Source: Capsulimonas sp.
Lineage (GTDB): Bacteria > Armatimonadota > Armatimonadia > Armatimonadales > Capsulimonadaceae
DNA length: 5,394 nucleotides
Assembly: GCA_025963815.1 (NCBI GenBank)
Contig: JAOQAA010000146.1
Span: 1 to 5,394, forward strand
Reading direction: 5' to 3'
Shown: positions 1 through 5,394 of the stretch, piece by piece
How the letters are laid out: each line of letters begins with the position of its first letter
Position numbering within the stretch: position 1 is the first letter of the stretch
Position numbers and translations under genes: made by a program
Notes under the pieces: model-generated
What the model was told of the DNA's origin: nothing
Seen by the model: only the letters and a program-made list of their open reading frames with translations
Databases searched by the model: none

Positions 1-53
1 TAAGATTGCCTCTTACGGAAGCCGCCTGCGATGTCAGTCGGAATACCCTTCCC
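1..53 (+). promoter_or_regulatory. Probable 3' end of a cobalamin riboswitch (truncated by window edge)
   Basis: Three short blocks occur in the order and rough spacing of the 3' half of the cobalamin riboswitch: CGGAAGCC (16-23, compare CGGGAAGGC), GCGATG (28-33), and AGTCGGAATACC (36-47), which resembles the terminal B12 box AGYCMGGAGACC. The element would lie about 90 bases upstream of cobU, the usual place for such a switch to repress cobalamin synthesis genes when adenosylcobalamin is abundant. The 5' half, with the other conserved core and the 5' strand of P1, would be outside the window, so the fold cannot be verified. The B12 box differs from consensus at several positions, and the usual closing TGCC is replaced by CTTCCC. 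The identification rests on motif resemblance plus operon context. Confidence 0.48.
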
Positions 54-116
54 GTTGCGGGAGGGGTGGCGCGCAGCGACGGGGTGGGTGTAATCCGGCG
101 CGAAGGCCGGGTGGGT
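45..116. repeat. REP-like GC-rich palindromic intergenic repeat
   Basis: This stretch is built from successive small hairpins, each followed by a GGGTGG-type run. The first is a 9-bp stem (46-54 with 58-66, one G-T pair) around a 3-base loop. The second is a degenerate 3-bp stem (70-72 with 76-78). The third is a 5-bp stem (95-99 with 106-110). The 8-mer GGGTGGGT occurs exactly twice, at 82-89 and 109-116. This architecture resembles repetitive extragenic palindromes dispersed in many GC-rich genomes. It carries no open reading frame of its own and lies between the putative riboswitch and cobU. A single window cannot show that it is repeated elsewhere in the genome. Confidence 0.6.
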
Positions 117-140
117 AGAACACAGGCAGATTTTAAACTT

Positions 141-695
141 ATGAGCAACCTAACACTAATCCTCGGCGGCGCGCGGTCGGGCAAGAGCCGATATGGGCAG
201 GAACTGGCGGCGCTGGAAGCGCAGGGGCGCCCTGTGGTTTACGTCGCCACGGCGCAGGCGGGCGACGATGAGATGCGCGATCGGATCGCGCGGCATCGGC
301 AGGACCGGCCGGCGGAGTGGCGCACTGTAGAAGAGCCGCTGGATGTCGGCGGCGTGCTGAAGCGCGAGACGGATGCAGGAGTCATACTGCTCGATTGTCT
401 GACGTTTTTCGTGGTCAACCATATGCTGCGCGCGGGCGATGCGGCGACGTGCGAATCGGATGTCTGGGACGCCGAGGGCGCGGAGGCGGCTGTTCGGGAG
501 CTGGCTCGGATCGCGCAGGAAGTGTCGCCGACTGTCATTGTGGTGTCGAATGAAGTGGGAATGGGACTGGTTCCGGAAACGCCGCTAGGCCGGGTGTTTC
601 GAGATGTGGCGGGACGCGCGAACCAGGAAACGGCGGCGGCGGCGACGCGCGTTCGGTTCATGGTCGCCGGCATCCCCATGATGGTGAAAGGGTGA
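141..695 (+). CDS. cobU: Bifunctional adenosylcobinamide kinase / adenosylcobinamide-phosphate guanylyltransferase
   Basis: This 184-residue protein matches the usual length of CobU/CobP. It is a cytoplasmic enzyme that phosphorylates adenosylcobinamide and then transfers GMP from GTP, yielding adenosylcobinamide-GDP, the substrate of CobS. Visible motifs are the P-loop GGARSGKS (residues 9-16), RHRQDRP (51-57) whose His matches the region of the guanylylated histidine of Salmonella CobU, the Walker-B-like LLDCLT (83-88), SNEVGMGLVPE (136-146), and the C-terminal FRDVAGRANQ (153-162). The frame stays open upstream to a TTG at position 6, but family homology begins right after the ATG at 141, and the upstream extension translates the repeat and leader. 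The Shine-Dalgarno match is poor (AGGCAG, 124-129). Its stop overlaps the cobS start. It is probably under control of the putative upstream cobalamin riboswitch. Confidence 0.95.
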   Translation: MSNLTLILGGARSGKSRYGQELAALEAQGRPVVYVATAQAGDDEMRDRIARHRQDRPAEWRTVEEPLDVGGVLKRETDAGVILLDCLTFFVVNHMLRAGDAATCESDVWDAEGAEAAVRELARIAQEVSPTVIVVSNEVGMGLVPETPLGRVFRDVAGRANQETAAAATRVRFMVAGIPMMVKG

Positions 696-1465
696 CCACC
701 GTCAAAGGCTGGCTATGGGCTCCGCTGATCGCCGTGCAGTTTCTCACCCGGATTCCGATACGCGGCGTTCCGGATTGGGCTTACGACGAAGCCGGCGGTA
801 AACGCGCGGCGCTGGCGTTCTTTCCCGTAGTCGGGATACTAGTCGCGACCATCGCAGCGGCCGTATACGAGGCGGGACTGGCGCTGGGACTGAACCCATG
901 GGCAATTGCGATCCTTACCGTGACGGCGTCGGCAGTTGTGACGGGAGCCTTTCATGAAGATGGCTTGGCTGACACCTGCGATGCACTGGGACCGCATTCT
1001 CGGGAAGACGCGCTGCGGGTGATGCGCGACAGCCGGATCGGGACATTCGGCGGGGTCGGCCTGTGGATGCTGCTGACCTTGAAAGCCTCGGCCATCGTGT
1101 CGCTCACACCGTCGCATCTGGGGACCGCCATGGTCGCCGCGCATATGCTAGCCCGATGGTCATCGCTGCCGATGTCGATGGCGCTTCCTTACGCGCGCGA
1201 GGCGAAGGGCGCAAATGCGGGTATCGCGGCGCTCGTCACCGGCCGCGAAACACTGATCGCCACGCTGATCACGATGTGTGTCGTTGGCGTCTGGCTCAGC
1301 GTCACTGTAGGGGCTATTCTTTTTCTGTGTGCAATACTGACGATGGCCATTACCGGATGGCTCTATCGCAATAAATTCGGCGGCATTACCGGCGACTGTC
1401 TGGGCGCCACCAACCAGCTTGTGGAAGTCGTGACCCTGCTGGCGGCGACGCGATTGCTGCATTAA
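692..1465 (+). CDS. cobS: Adenosylcobinamide-GDP ribazoletransferase (cobalamin synthase)
   Basis: This 257-residue integral membrane enzyme joins adenosylcobinamide-GDP to alpha-ribazole (or its 5'-phosphate), the step that completes the lower nucleotide loop of cobalamin. Family hallmarks are FLTRIPI (17-23), FHEDGLADTCD (87-97) with its acidic metal-binding cluster, MRDSRIGTFGG (111-121), and GGITGDCLGA (230-239) near the C terminus. Hydrophobic stretches at about 38-66, 69-86, 120-138, 143-163 and 187-225 agree with a polytopic inner-membrane protein. The start is a GTG inside the cobU stop region (GTGA, 692-695), which implies translational coupling. The downstream ATG codons fall after conserved residues such as FLTRIPI, so GTG is preferred. 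Length is normal and no key residue appears missing. Confidence 0.95.
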   Translation: MTTVKGWLWAPLIAVQFLTRIPIRGVPDWAYDEAGGKRAALAFFPVVGILVATIAAAVYEAGLALGLNPWAIAILTVTASAVVTGAFHEDGLADTCDALGPHSREDALRVMRDSRIGTFGGVGLWMLLTLKASAIVSLTPSHLGTAMVAAHMLARWSSLPMSMALPYAREAKGANAGIAALVTGRETLIATLITMCVVGVWLSVTVGAILFLCAILTMAITGWLYRNKFGGITGDCLGATNQLVEVVTLLAATRLLH

Positions 1466-1499
1466 TCATAGCTGTATTAACGATAAGAGTACAAACCGT

Positions 1500-2546
1500 A
1501 TGCTGACTTCTTTCTTCGACATTACCAAATCGATCTTACCATTCGACGAAAACGCCGCCAATCAGGCGCGGGTTCGCCAGGACCAGCTGACAAAGCCGCA
1601 GGGCAGCTTGGGACGGCTGGAGGATCTTTCGATCCAACTCGCTGGGATTACAGGCAATCCCCTGCCTCGGATCGACCGGCCAGGAATTTTTGTCTTCGCC
1701 GCCGATCATGGCGTGGCGGCGCGCGGCGTGAGCGCTTACCCGTCCGAAGTCACAGCGCAGATGGTGTGGAATTATGCGCGCGGCGGCGCGGTGATCAACG
1801 TCCTGGCTCAGCAGATTGGGGCGCAGCTGGCGGTTGCCGATGTCGGCGTATCGTCCGTGCTTCCGGAAGACCTGGGTATCGTACATCGCAAAATTCGTTT
1901 AGGAACCGCCGATTGGACTCAAGGACCGGCCATGACGCGCGATGAGGCCATGCGAGCAATCCAAACGGGTATCGATATCTTCGATGCGTCCGAGGCCGAT
2001 CTGGCGATCATCGGCGAGATGGGGATCGGCAATACCACCACCGCCGCCGCACTGTCGGCGGCGCTGACAGGATTGTCGCCTTCGGATCTGGTCGGTCGGG
2101 GGACAGGCGTGGATGACGCCGGCTTGGCGCGCAAGCTCGCGGCGATTGAATCTGGCCTTGCGCGAATGCCAAAGACATCGGACCCACTGGAGATCCTCTC
2201 GGAAATCGGCGGCCTGGAGATCGGGGCGATGGCGGGCGTGGCGCTCGCCGCCGCGCGGCGGCGTGTCCCCATATTGTTAGACGGGTTTATCTCGACGACA
2301 GCCGGCCTGCTGGCGACGGCGATCGCTCCGGCGGTCCGGGATTATCTGCTGGCGTCCCACCGCTCACCAGAGCCCGGGCATGCGCGGCTGCTGACGCAGC
2401 TTGAACTCACTCCGCTCCTGGATTTGGGAATGCGCCTCGGCGAAGGAAGCGGCGCAGCGCTCGCCACGCCGCTGGTGCAGGCCGCCGCTGCGGTATTGCG
2501 CGATGTCGCCACATTCGAACAGGCCGGAGTTTCGGACAGGGAGTAA
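1500..2546 (+). CDS. cobT: Nicotinate-nucleotide--dimethylbenzimidazole phosphoribosyltransferase
   Basis: This 348-residue cytoplasmic enzyme exchanges the base of nicotinate mononucleotide for 5,6-dimethylbenzimidazole, giving alpha-ribazole 5'-phosphate for CobS. Length is typical of CobT. Conserved blocks are LTKPQGSLGRLEDL (30-43), the ADHGVAARGVSAYPSEVT segment (68-85), GEMGIGNTTTA (172-182) whose Glu173 corresponds to an active-site Glu, GRGTGVDD, the glycine-rich DGFISTTAGLLA, the EPGH segment, and RLGEGSGA whose Glu315 matches the catalytic base (Glu317 in Salmonella CobT). It lies 34 bases after cobS with only a weak AAGAG ribosome site (1485-1489). No convincing promoter is seen in the AT-rich gap, so cotranscription with cobU-cobS is likely. 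The lower-ligand base actually used (dimethylbenzimidazole or another) cannot be read from the sequence. Confidence 0.96.
   Translation: MLTSFFDITKSILPFDENAANQARVRQDQLTKPQGSLGRLEDLSIQLAGITGNPLPRIDRPGIFVFAADHGVAARGVSAYPSEVTAQMVWNYARGGAVINVLAQQIGAQLAVADVGVSSVLPEDLGIVHRKIRLGTADWTQGPAMTRDEAMRAIQTGIDIFDASEADLAIIGEMGIGNTTTAAALSAALTGLSPSDLVGRGTGVDDAGLARKLAAIESGLARMPKTSDPLEILSEIGGLEIGAMAGVALAAARRRVPILLDGFISTTAGLLATAIAPAVRDYLLASHRSPEPGHARLLTQLELTPLLDLGMRLGEGSGAALATPLVQAAAAVLRDVATFEQAGVSDRE
2538..2543 (+). promoter_or_regulatory. Ribosome binding site of the BtuF-like gene
   Basis: AGGGAG lies 9 bases upstream of the ATG at 2553 and sits inside the last codons of cobT. It selects 2553 over the out-of-frame ATG at 2548 and supports tight coupling of the two genes. 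Confidence 0.7.
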
Positions 2547-2552
2547 GATGAA

Positions 2553-3485
2553 ATGAAGATCGTATCACTGCTGCCGAGCGCCACGGAGATTGCGTTTGTA
2601 CTGGGACTGGGAGAAAGCGTCGTCGCCGTCACCCATGAGTGCGATTATCCGAGCGCCGCGCTCACGAAGCCGCACATCACGCAAAGTATCATTCCGTCGG
2701 GGCTCTCCAGCCGTGAGATCGACGAGATCGTCGCCAATAAGATCGGCGATTCGCATAGCCTCTACACGATCAACTCCGAGCTTTTGCAGGAACTTCAGCC
2801 GGACTTAATCCTGACACAGCAGCTTTGCGACGTCTGCGCGGTGGCGTACGACGACGTGGTTTCCGCCGTCTGCTTTCTGCCGGAGCCGCGCCCCCAGGTG
2901 TTGAATCTTGAGCCGACCACTCTCTCGGATATCCTCGACAATATCCGTCAGGTCGGAGACGCCGTAGGCATCTCTGGCAAGGCGACGGAAGTATGTGACG
3001 CCTTGCAGGCGCGCATCGATCACGTGGGCCGCATGGTCGCCGAGCACGCCCAAACGCGCCCGCGCACCCTTCTGCTGGAGTGGATCGATCCTCTCTTCTG
3101 CGGCGGCCACTGGGACCCGGAGCTGGTTCAGATCGCGGGCGGTTTCGACGCGCTGGGACGGATGCACGAGCCGTCCACCCAAATCACCTGGGAAAGTGTG
3201 CTTGAATTTAACCCGGAAGTGCTGGTCGTCGCGCAGTGCGGCTTCCCCATCGAGCGCTCGATCCAGGATATTCCGATCCTGGAAGCCCGGCCCGGCTACG
3301 CCGACCTCGCGGCCGTCCGCGACGGCCGCGTGTATCTCGTCAACGGCTCGGACTATTTCAGCCGCCCCGGCCCGCGGATCGTGGAAAGCCTGGAGCTGAT
3401 GGCGTGCATGATCCACCCGGAGATCTTCGGCGAACCCGACGATCCCAAAAAGATCCTGCGGATCAATGCGCTGCTGGCGAAGTGA
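2553..3485 (+). CDS. BtuF-like corrinoid-binding protein (COG0614 fold), no evident signal peptide
   Basis: This 310-residue protein resembles the class III periplasmic binding fold of the vitamin B12 and ferri-siderophore ABC uptake systems, in the variant usually labelled 'cobalamin-binding protein'. The N terminus is MKIVSLLPSATEI, the fold's first strand and helix, with no hydrophobic leader or lipobox ahead of it. HECDYP (28-33), LCDVCAVAY (91-99, a C-x-x-C pair at 92 and 95), LNLEP, and the DPLFCGGHWDPELV segment (from 179) are recognisable landmarks of this variant. The C-terminal lobe includes GRVYLVNGSDYFSRPGPRIVESLE. The gene begins 6 bases after cobT, so it most likely belongs to the cobalamin operon. 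No BtuC or BtuD partner is present in the window. A role in corrinoid handling or salvage is inferred from fold and context. The exact ligand, and whether the protein is exported at all, are uncertain. Confidence 0.85.
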   Translation: MKIVSLLPSATEIAFVLGLGESVVAVTHECDYPSAALTKPHITQSIIPSGLSSREIDEIVANKIGDSHSLYTINSELLQELQPDLILTQQLCDVCAVAYDDVVSAVCFLPEPRPQVLNLEPTTLSDILDNIRQVGDAVGISGKATEVCDALQARIDHVGRMVAEHAQTRPRTLLLEWIDPLFCGGHWDPELVQIAGGFDALGRMHEPSTQITWESVLEFNPEVLVVAQCGFPIERSIQDIPILEARPGYADLAAVRDGRVYLVNGSDYFSRPGPRIVESLELMACMIHPEIFGEPDDPKKILRINALLAK

Positions 3486-3534
3486 CCTATCTTTAAGTAA
3501 TTGAATGGTTTTCCGCTCAGCGGCGTCGAAACTG

Positions 3535-3564
3535 TTGACAAACGCTGATGGAAAGTGCTACTAT
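3535..3564 (+). promoter_or_regulatory. Sigma-70-type promoter of the proline tRNA gene
   Basis: A perfect -35 hexamer TTGACA (3535-3540) is followed after 18 bases by TACTAT (3559-3564), which matches 4 of 6 positions of TATAAT and is preceded by an extended -10 TGC. Transcription would start near 3571, giving a leader of about 10 bases before the tRNA. The spacing and position relative to a stable-RNA gene make this the best promoter in the window. Confidence 0.75.
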
Positions 3565-3581
3565 ATATTCGCTCTGGACGA

Positions 3582-3658
3582 CGGGGTGTGGCTCAGCTTG
3601 GTAGAGCGCACGGTTCGGGTCCGTGAGGTCGGAGGTTCAAATCCTCTCACCCCGACCA
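3582..3658 (+). tRNA. tRNA-Pro, anticodon CGG (reads CCG)
   Basis: All tRNA parts fold by eye. The acceptor CGGGGTG (3582-3588) pairs perfectly with CACCCCG (3648-3654). The D stem is GCTC/GAGC. The anticodon stem CACGG/CCGTG is perfect around loop TTCGGGT, giving anticodon CGG. A 5-base variable loop (AGGTC) follows, then T stem GGAGG/CCTCT with loop TTCAAAT. A73 and a genome-encoded CCA complete the 77-base gene. The C1-G72 end pair with A73 is the normal proline identity set for bacteria, and G follows the anticodon as expected. The gene stands alone with its own promoter and a hairpin 27 bases downstream. Confidence 0.97.
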
Positions 3659-3685
3659 GAGTTTTTAGGCATCCATACAGCAGAT

Positions 3686-3720
3686 AAACAGCCCAGCATT
3701 CCTGGGCTGTTTGCATTTGT
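3686..3720 (+). terminator. Intrinsic terminator-like hairpin after tRNA-Pro
   Basis: AAACAGCCCAG (3686-3696) pairs perfectly with CTGGGCTGTTT (3702-3712) across the 5-base loop CATTC, an 11-bp stem. The following sequence is T-rich but interrupted (TGTTTGCATTTGT), so the U tract is imperfect. The position 27 bases after the tRNA CCA fits a tRNA terminator. Because it ends 28 bases before the next start codon, it could also act as an attenuator or leader hairpin for that gene. Confidence 0.72.
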
Positions 3721-3727
3721 GTCACAC

Positions 3728-3734
3728 GGAGAAA
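3728..3734 (+). promoter_or_regulatory. Ribosome binding site of the SpoIID-family gene
   Basis: GGAGAAA lies 6 bases upstream of the ATG at 3741 (9 bases from the GGAG core). It supports this start over an in-frame TTG at 3711 that falls inside the terminator stem. Confidence 0.75.
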
Positions 3735-3740
3735 GCCTCT

Positions 3741-5057
3741 ATGCGCTTCCCTTGCCTCGCCGCATGTGTCGTCATTACCGCCCTGCCGCTCGCGGCGTGC
3801 GCGCAGAATGATAAGCTCCCGCCTCTCAAAATCGGTTTGGACCGCACCTTCCGCCACTCCACCGCTCTGCTTGTTTCCGCTGAAGACAAATTTGCCCTCA
3901 AAGATTCCGCCACCAACATCGTGCTGGAGCGCGCTCAGGCGGGTGCCATTTATCGGATTGTCTCCAATGATGAAGGCATAACCGTGGCGCGGATCGATCA
4001 CAAGCAGGATACAACCGTCGCGAGCAATCTCGCCGGCCCTATCGAACTGGTTCCAGAGCAGTCCACCACCGTCAAAGCCGCGCGTTTGAACGATCCCACG
4101 CCGAAGCTCACGGTTCCTTGGAAGCGATACCATGGGGCGCTTTCGGTGCGATTTGAGGACGACGCCACTCTTCGCGTGGTCAACATCGTCGATTTGGAGC
4201 CCTATCTTTACGGCGTAGTGCCGGCGGAGATTGGCGCGAAATCCCCTCTGGAAGCCCTGAAGGCGCAGGCCGTGGCGGCGCGCACTTATACGCTCAAAAA
4301 CCGGGGCAAGCTGGCGCGCGAAGGAATGGACCTGGACGACACCACGCGCTGCCAATCGTATCTGGGGATTGAGGGAGAAACACCGTTTGTCACGGCAGCC
4401 ATCGACGCCACACATGGACAGGTCATCACTTACGCCGATGCGCTGATCGACGCCACCTACTCCACCGACAGTGGGGGCGTCACGGCGTGCGATCCTACAG
4501 GCGCTCAGCCGTATCTCCAGGCCGTGCCGGACTGCCCTGCGCCGGGGATGCCGGAATACGCCGCCGACACACCCAAGCACAATTGGGTCTGCACGTTCAG
4601 CGGCGCGCAGATCGATCTGCTGCTTGGCAAAGATGCCCGAACAAATGTCGGAAAGGTGAAAGAATTAACCCTGGACGGCGTGGATGCGTCGGGCCGTATC
4701 ACGACGGCGACCATCAAAGGCAAAGATGGGAAGGCGAAAACGGTCACGGGGCCGCAATTGCGGCAGATCCTGGGATACGATCAGCTGCGCAGCACGCTTG
4801 TCTCCATGAAAGTCCTTCAGGACGGGACTTATGAGTTCCGGGGACGGGGATGGGGCCATGGGATGGGAATGTCCCAGGTCGGCGCAGTGGCGATGGCGTC
4901 CGCGCCGTACAAGAAGAACTACAAGGACATCCTGACACATTACTATGTCGGCGTCCAGATCGTACCGCTCAGCACGGTGAAAATCGACGCCCCGGCGCAG
5001 GCGCGCGCGCCGAAGCCGCTCACTAAAGCGCGGCCGGCTGCTCCGCGCGGGTCTTAA
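3741..5057 (+). CDS. Exported SpoIID/LytB-domain protein, probable peptidoglycan lytic transglycosylase
   Basis: This is a 438-residue protein. Residues 1-20 form an export signal ending LPLAAC, where LAAC (17-20) fits a lipobox with Cys20 as lipid anchor. Cleavage as an ordinary Sec signal after ACA is the alternative. A beta-rich N-terminal region (about 29-130) precedes the SpoIID domain. That domain shows EPYLYGVVPAEIGAKSPLEALKAQAVAARTYTL with Glu163 in the position of the catalytic Glu of sporulation SpoIID, then DTTRCQSYLGI, the YSTDSGGVT segment with PYLQAV after it, and the hallmark GWGHGMGMSQVGA (370-382). Family members cleave glycan strands stripped of stem peptides. Here the domain occurs away from any visible sporulation gene, so a general wall-remodelling or septal role is inferred. 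Four cysteines (204, 250, 265, 284) lie in the exported domain. The last 25 residues or so are rich in Pro, Ala and basic residues. The 3' end overlaps the opposing gene by 35 bases. Confidence 0.9.
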   Translation: MRFPCLAACVVITALPLAACAQNDKLPPLKIGLDRTFRHSTALLVSAEDKFALKDSATNIVLERAQAGAIYRIVSNDEGITVARIDHKQDTTVASNLAGPIELVPEQSTTVKAARLNDPTPKLTVPWKRYHGALSVRFEDDATLRVVNIVDLEPYLYGVVPAEIGAKSPLEALKAQAVAARTYTLKNRGKLAREGMDLDDTTRCQSYLGIEGETPFVTAAIDATHGQVITYADALIDATYSTDSGGVTACDPTGAQPYLQAVPDCPAPGMPEYAADTPKHNWVCTFSGAQIDLLLGKDARTNVGKVKELTLDGVDASGRITTATIKGKDGKAKTVTGPQLRQILGYDQLRSTLVSMKVLQDGTYEFRGRGWGHGMGMSQVGAVAMASAPYKKNYKDILTHYYVGVQIVPLSTVKIDAPAQARAPKPLTKARPAAPRGS

Positions 5058-5394
5058 TAGCGTCGAGCAGGCGCTGCGTGTTCTCACGCATCAGCTTGGC
5101 GACCACTTTTTTGAGCAGCGGTCCGATCAGCGGAATTTCGAACTCATAGGTCAGAACGGACGAAAACTTCGTCTGTCCATTCCCCAGATCTGTGAACGTC
5201 CAATTGCCGCCGTATGATTGATAATCGCCCTTGACCTGGGTGAACTTGCAGACGCGCGCGGCGTCGTCCCAAATGTCTTCCTCGGTCCATCGGATCTTCA
5301 GCTTGAAATCCGAAGCCACCCCCACCCACTGCGTCACCGTTCGCGATCCGTCGTCGCTGCGCTCCTGCACGACGAGGCTTTCCACATCCGGCAT
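5023..5394 (-). CDS. SRPBCC (START-like) family protein, 5' end outside the window
   Basis: The 123 visible residues resemble the central and C-terminal part of the polyketide-cyclase/RatA-like SRPBCC fold. Alternating strands (SLVVQER, TVTQWVGV, FKLKIRWTEEDIW, CKFTQVKGDY, NWTFTDLGNGQTKFSSVLTYEFEIP) are followed by the long C-terminal helix GPLLKKVVAKLMRENTQRLLDAIK. The first visible codon is ATG at the window edge, but 'MPDVESL' aligns with an internal stretch of the family (often after PEKW...F). The N-terminal strand and helix are absent, so this is very likely an internal Met and the gene continues past 5394. Members bind hydrophobic ligands in a deep cavity. The ligand here is unknown. 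The stop TAG (5023-5025) lies within the opposing SpoIID-family gene, so the two genes converge. Confidence 0.8.
   Translation of the reverse strand: MPDVESLVVQERSDDGSRTVTQWVGVASDFKLKIRWTEEDIWDDAARVCKFTQVKGDYQSYGGNWTFTDLGNGQTKFSSVLTYEFEIPLIGPLLKKVVAKLMRENTQRLLDAIKTRAEQPAAL

Noticed and set aside
6..140. Upstream in-frame extension of cobU beginning at TTG 6
   Set aside because: It translates the leader and palindromic repeat. CobU homology starts immediately after the ATG at 141 and the resulting 184 residues match the family length.
1454..1490. Possible promoter in the cobS-cobT gap (TTGCTG ... TGTATTAA)
   Set aside because: The -35 match is weak and the spacing is only 15 bases. The AT richness alone does not justify a promoter call.
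2805..3416. A 203-codon minus-strand open frame opposite the BtuF-like gene
   Set aside because: It is a GC-rich shadow frame with no recognisable domain. The + strand protein is clearly conserved.
3513..3523. CCGCTCAGCGG inverted repeat after the BtuF-like gene as operon terminator
   Set aside because: The stem is only 4 bp and no T run follows it. No clear terminator for the cob operon is visible before the tRNA promoter.
3634..3658. tRNA 3' end as an attachment site of an integrated element
   Set aside because: No second copy of the tRNA 3' segment and no integrase is present in the window.
3505..3687. A 60-codon + strand open frame spanning the tRNA
   Set aside because: It is mostly a translation of the tRNA promoter and the tRNA itself (VREVGGSNPLTPT), a common false gene.
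3711..3740. TTG start at 3711 for the SpoIID-family protein
   Set aside because: It lies within the terminator stem, has no ribosome site, and would put a polar stretch ahead of a normal signal peptide that begins at 3741.
3561..4580. A 339-codon open frame on the minus strand
   Set aside because: It runs antisense through the tRNA and the SpoIID-family gene. Its C terminus contains the well-known artefact GVRGFEPPTSRTRTVRS, which is the antisense translation of a tRNA gene.

Overview
This window comes from a GC-rich bacterial chromosome. It holds a short cobalamin (vitamin B12) late-assembly operon, then a tRNA gene, a cell-wall gene and the end of a small lipid-binding-fold gene. I see no transposase, phage gene, CRISPR array or toxin-antitoxin pair, and nothing that amounts to an undescribed defence or metabolic system. 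The taxon cannot be fixed from sequence alone. A SpoIID-family protein in a genome region with no sporulation genes, together with a GC-rich 'GGGTGGG' palindromic intergenic repeat, would suit Armatimonadota or a similar deep-branching phylum. That is a weak inference.

Left part (1-3485, + strand): the window opens in what looks like the 3' end of a cobalamin riboswitch, directly abutted by a REP-like palindromic repeat. Four tightly packed genes follow. cobU (kinase/guanylyltransferase) activates adenosylcobinamide to its GDP form. cobT makes alpha-ribazole phosphate from dimethylbenzimidazole. cobS, a membrane enzyme, joins the two to give the cobalamin nucleotide loop. cobU and cobS overlap by 4 bases, cobT follows after 34 bases, and a BtuF-like corrinoid-binding protein without a visible signal peptide begins 6 bases after cobT. 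No corrin-ring genes are present here, so the cluster fits nucleotide-loop assembly and corrinoid salvage, or the tail of a longer pathway encoded elsewhere.

Middle (3486-3740): a proline tRNA gene with anticodon CGG has a good sigma-70-type promoter and a strong hairpin behind it. That hairpin ends only 28 bases before the next gene's start codon.

Right part (3741-5394): an exported SpoIID/LytB-domain protein, probably a peptidoglycan lytic transglycosylase and possibly a lipoprotein, lies on the + strand. Its last 35 bases overlap, tail to tail, the end of a minus-strand SRPBCC (START-like) gene whose 5' end lies beyond the window.
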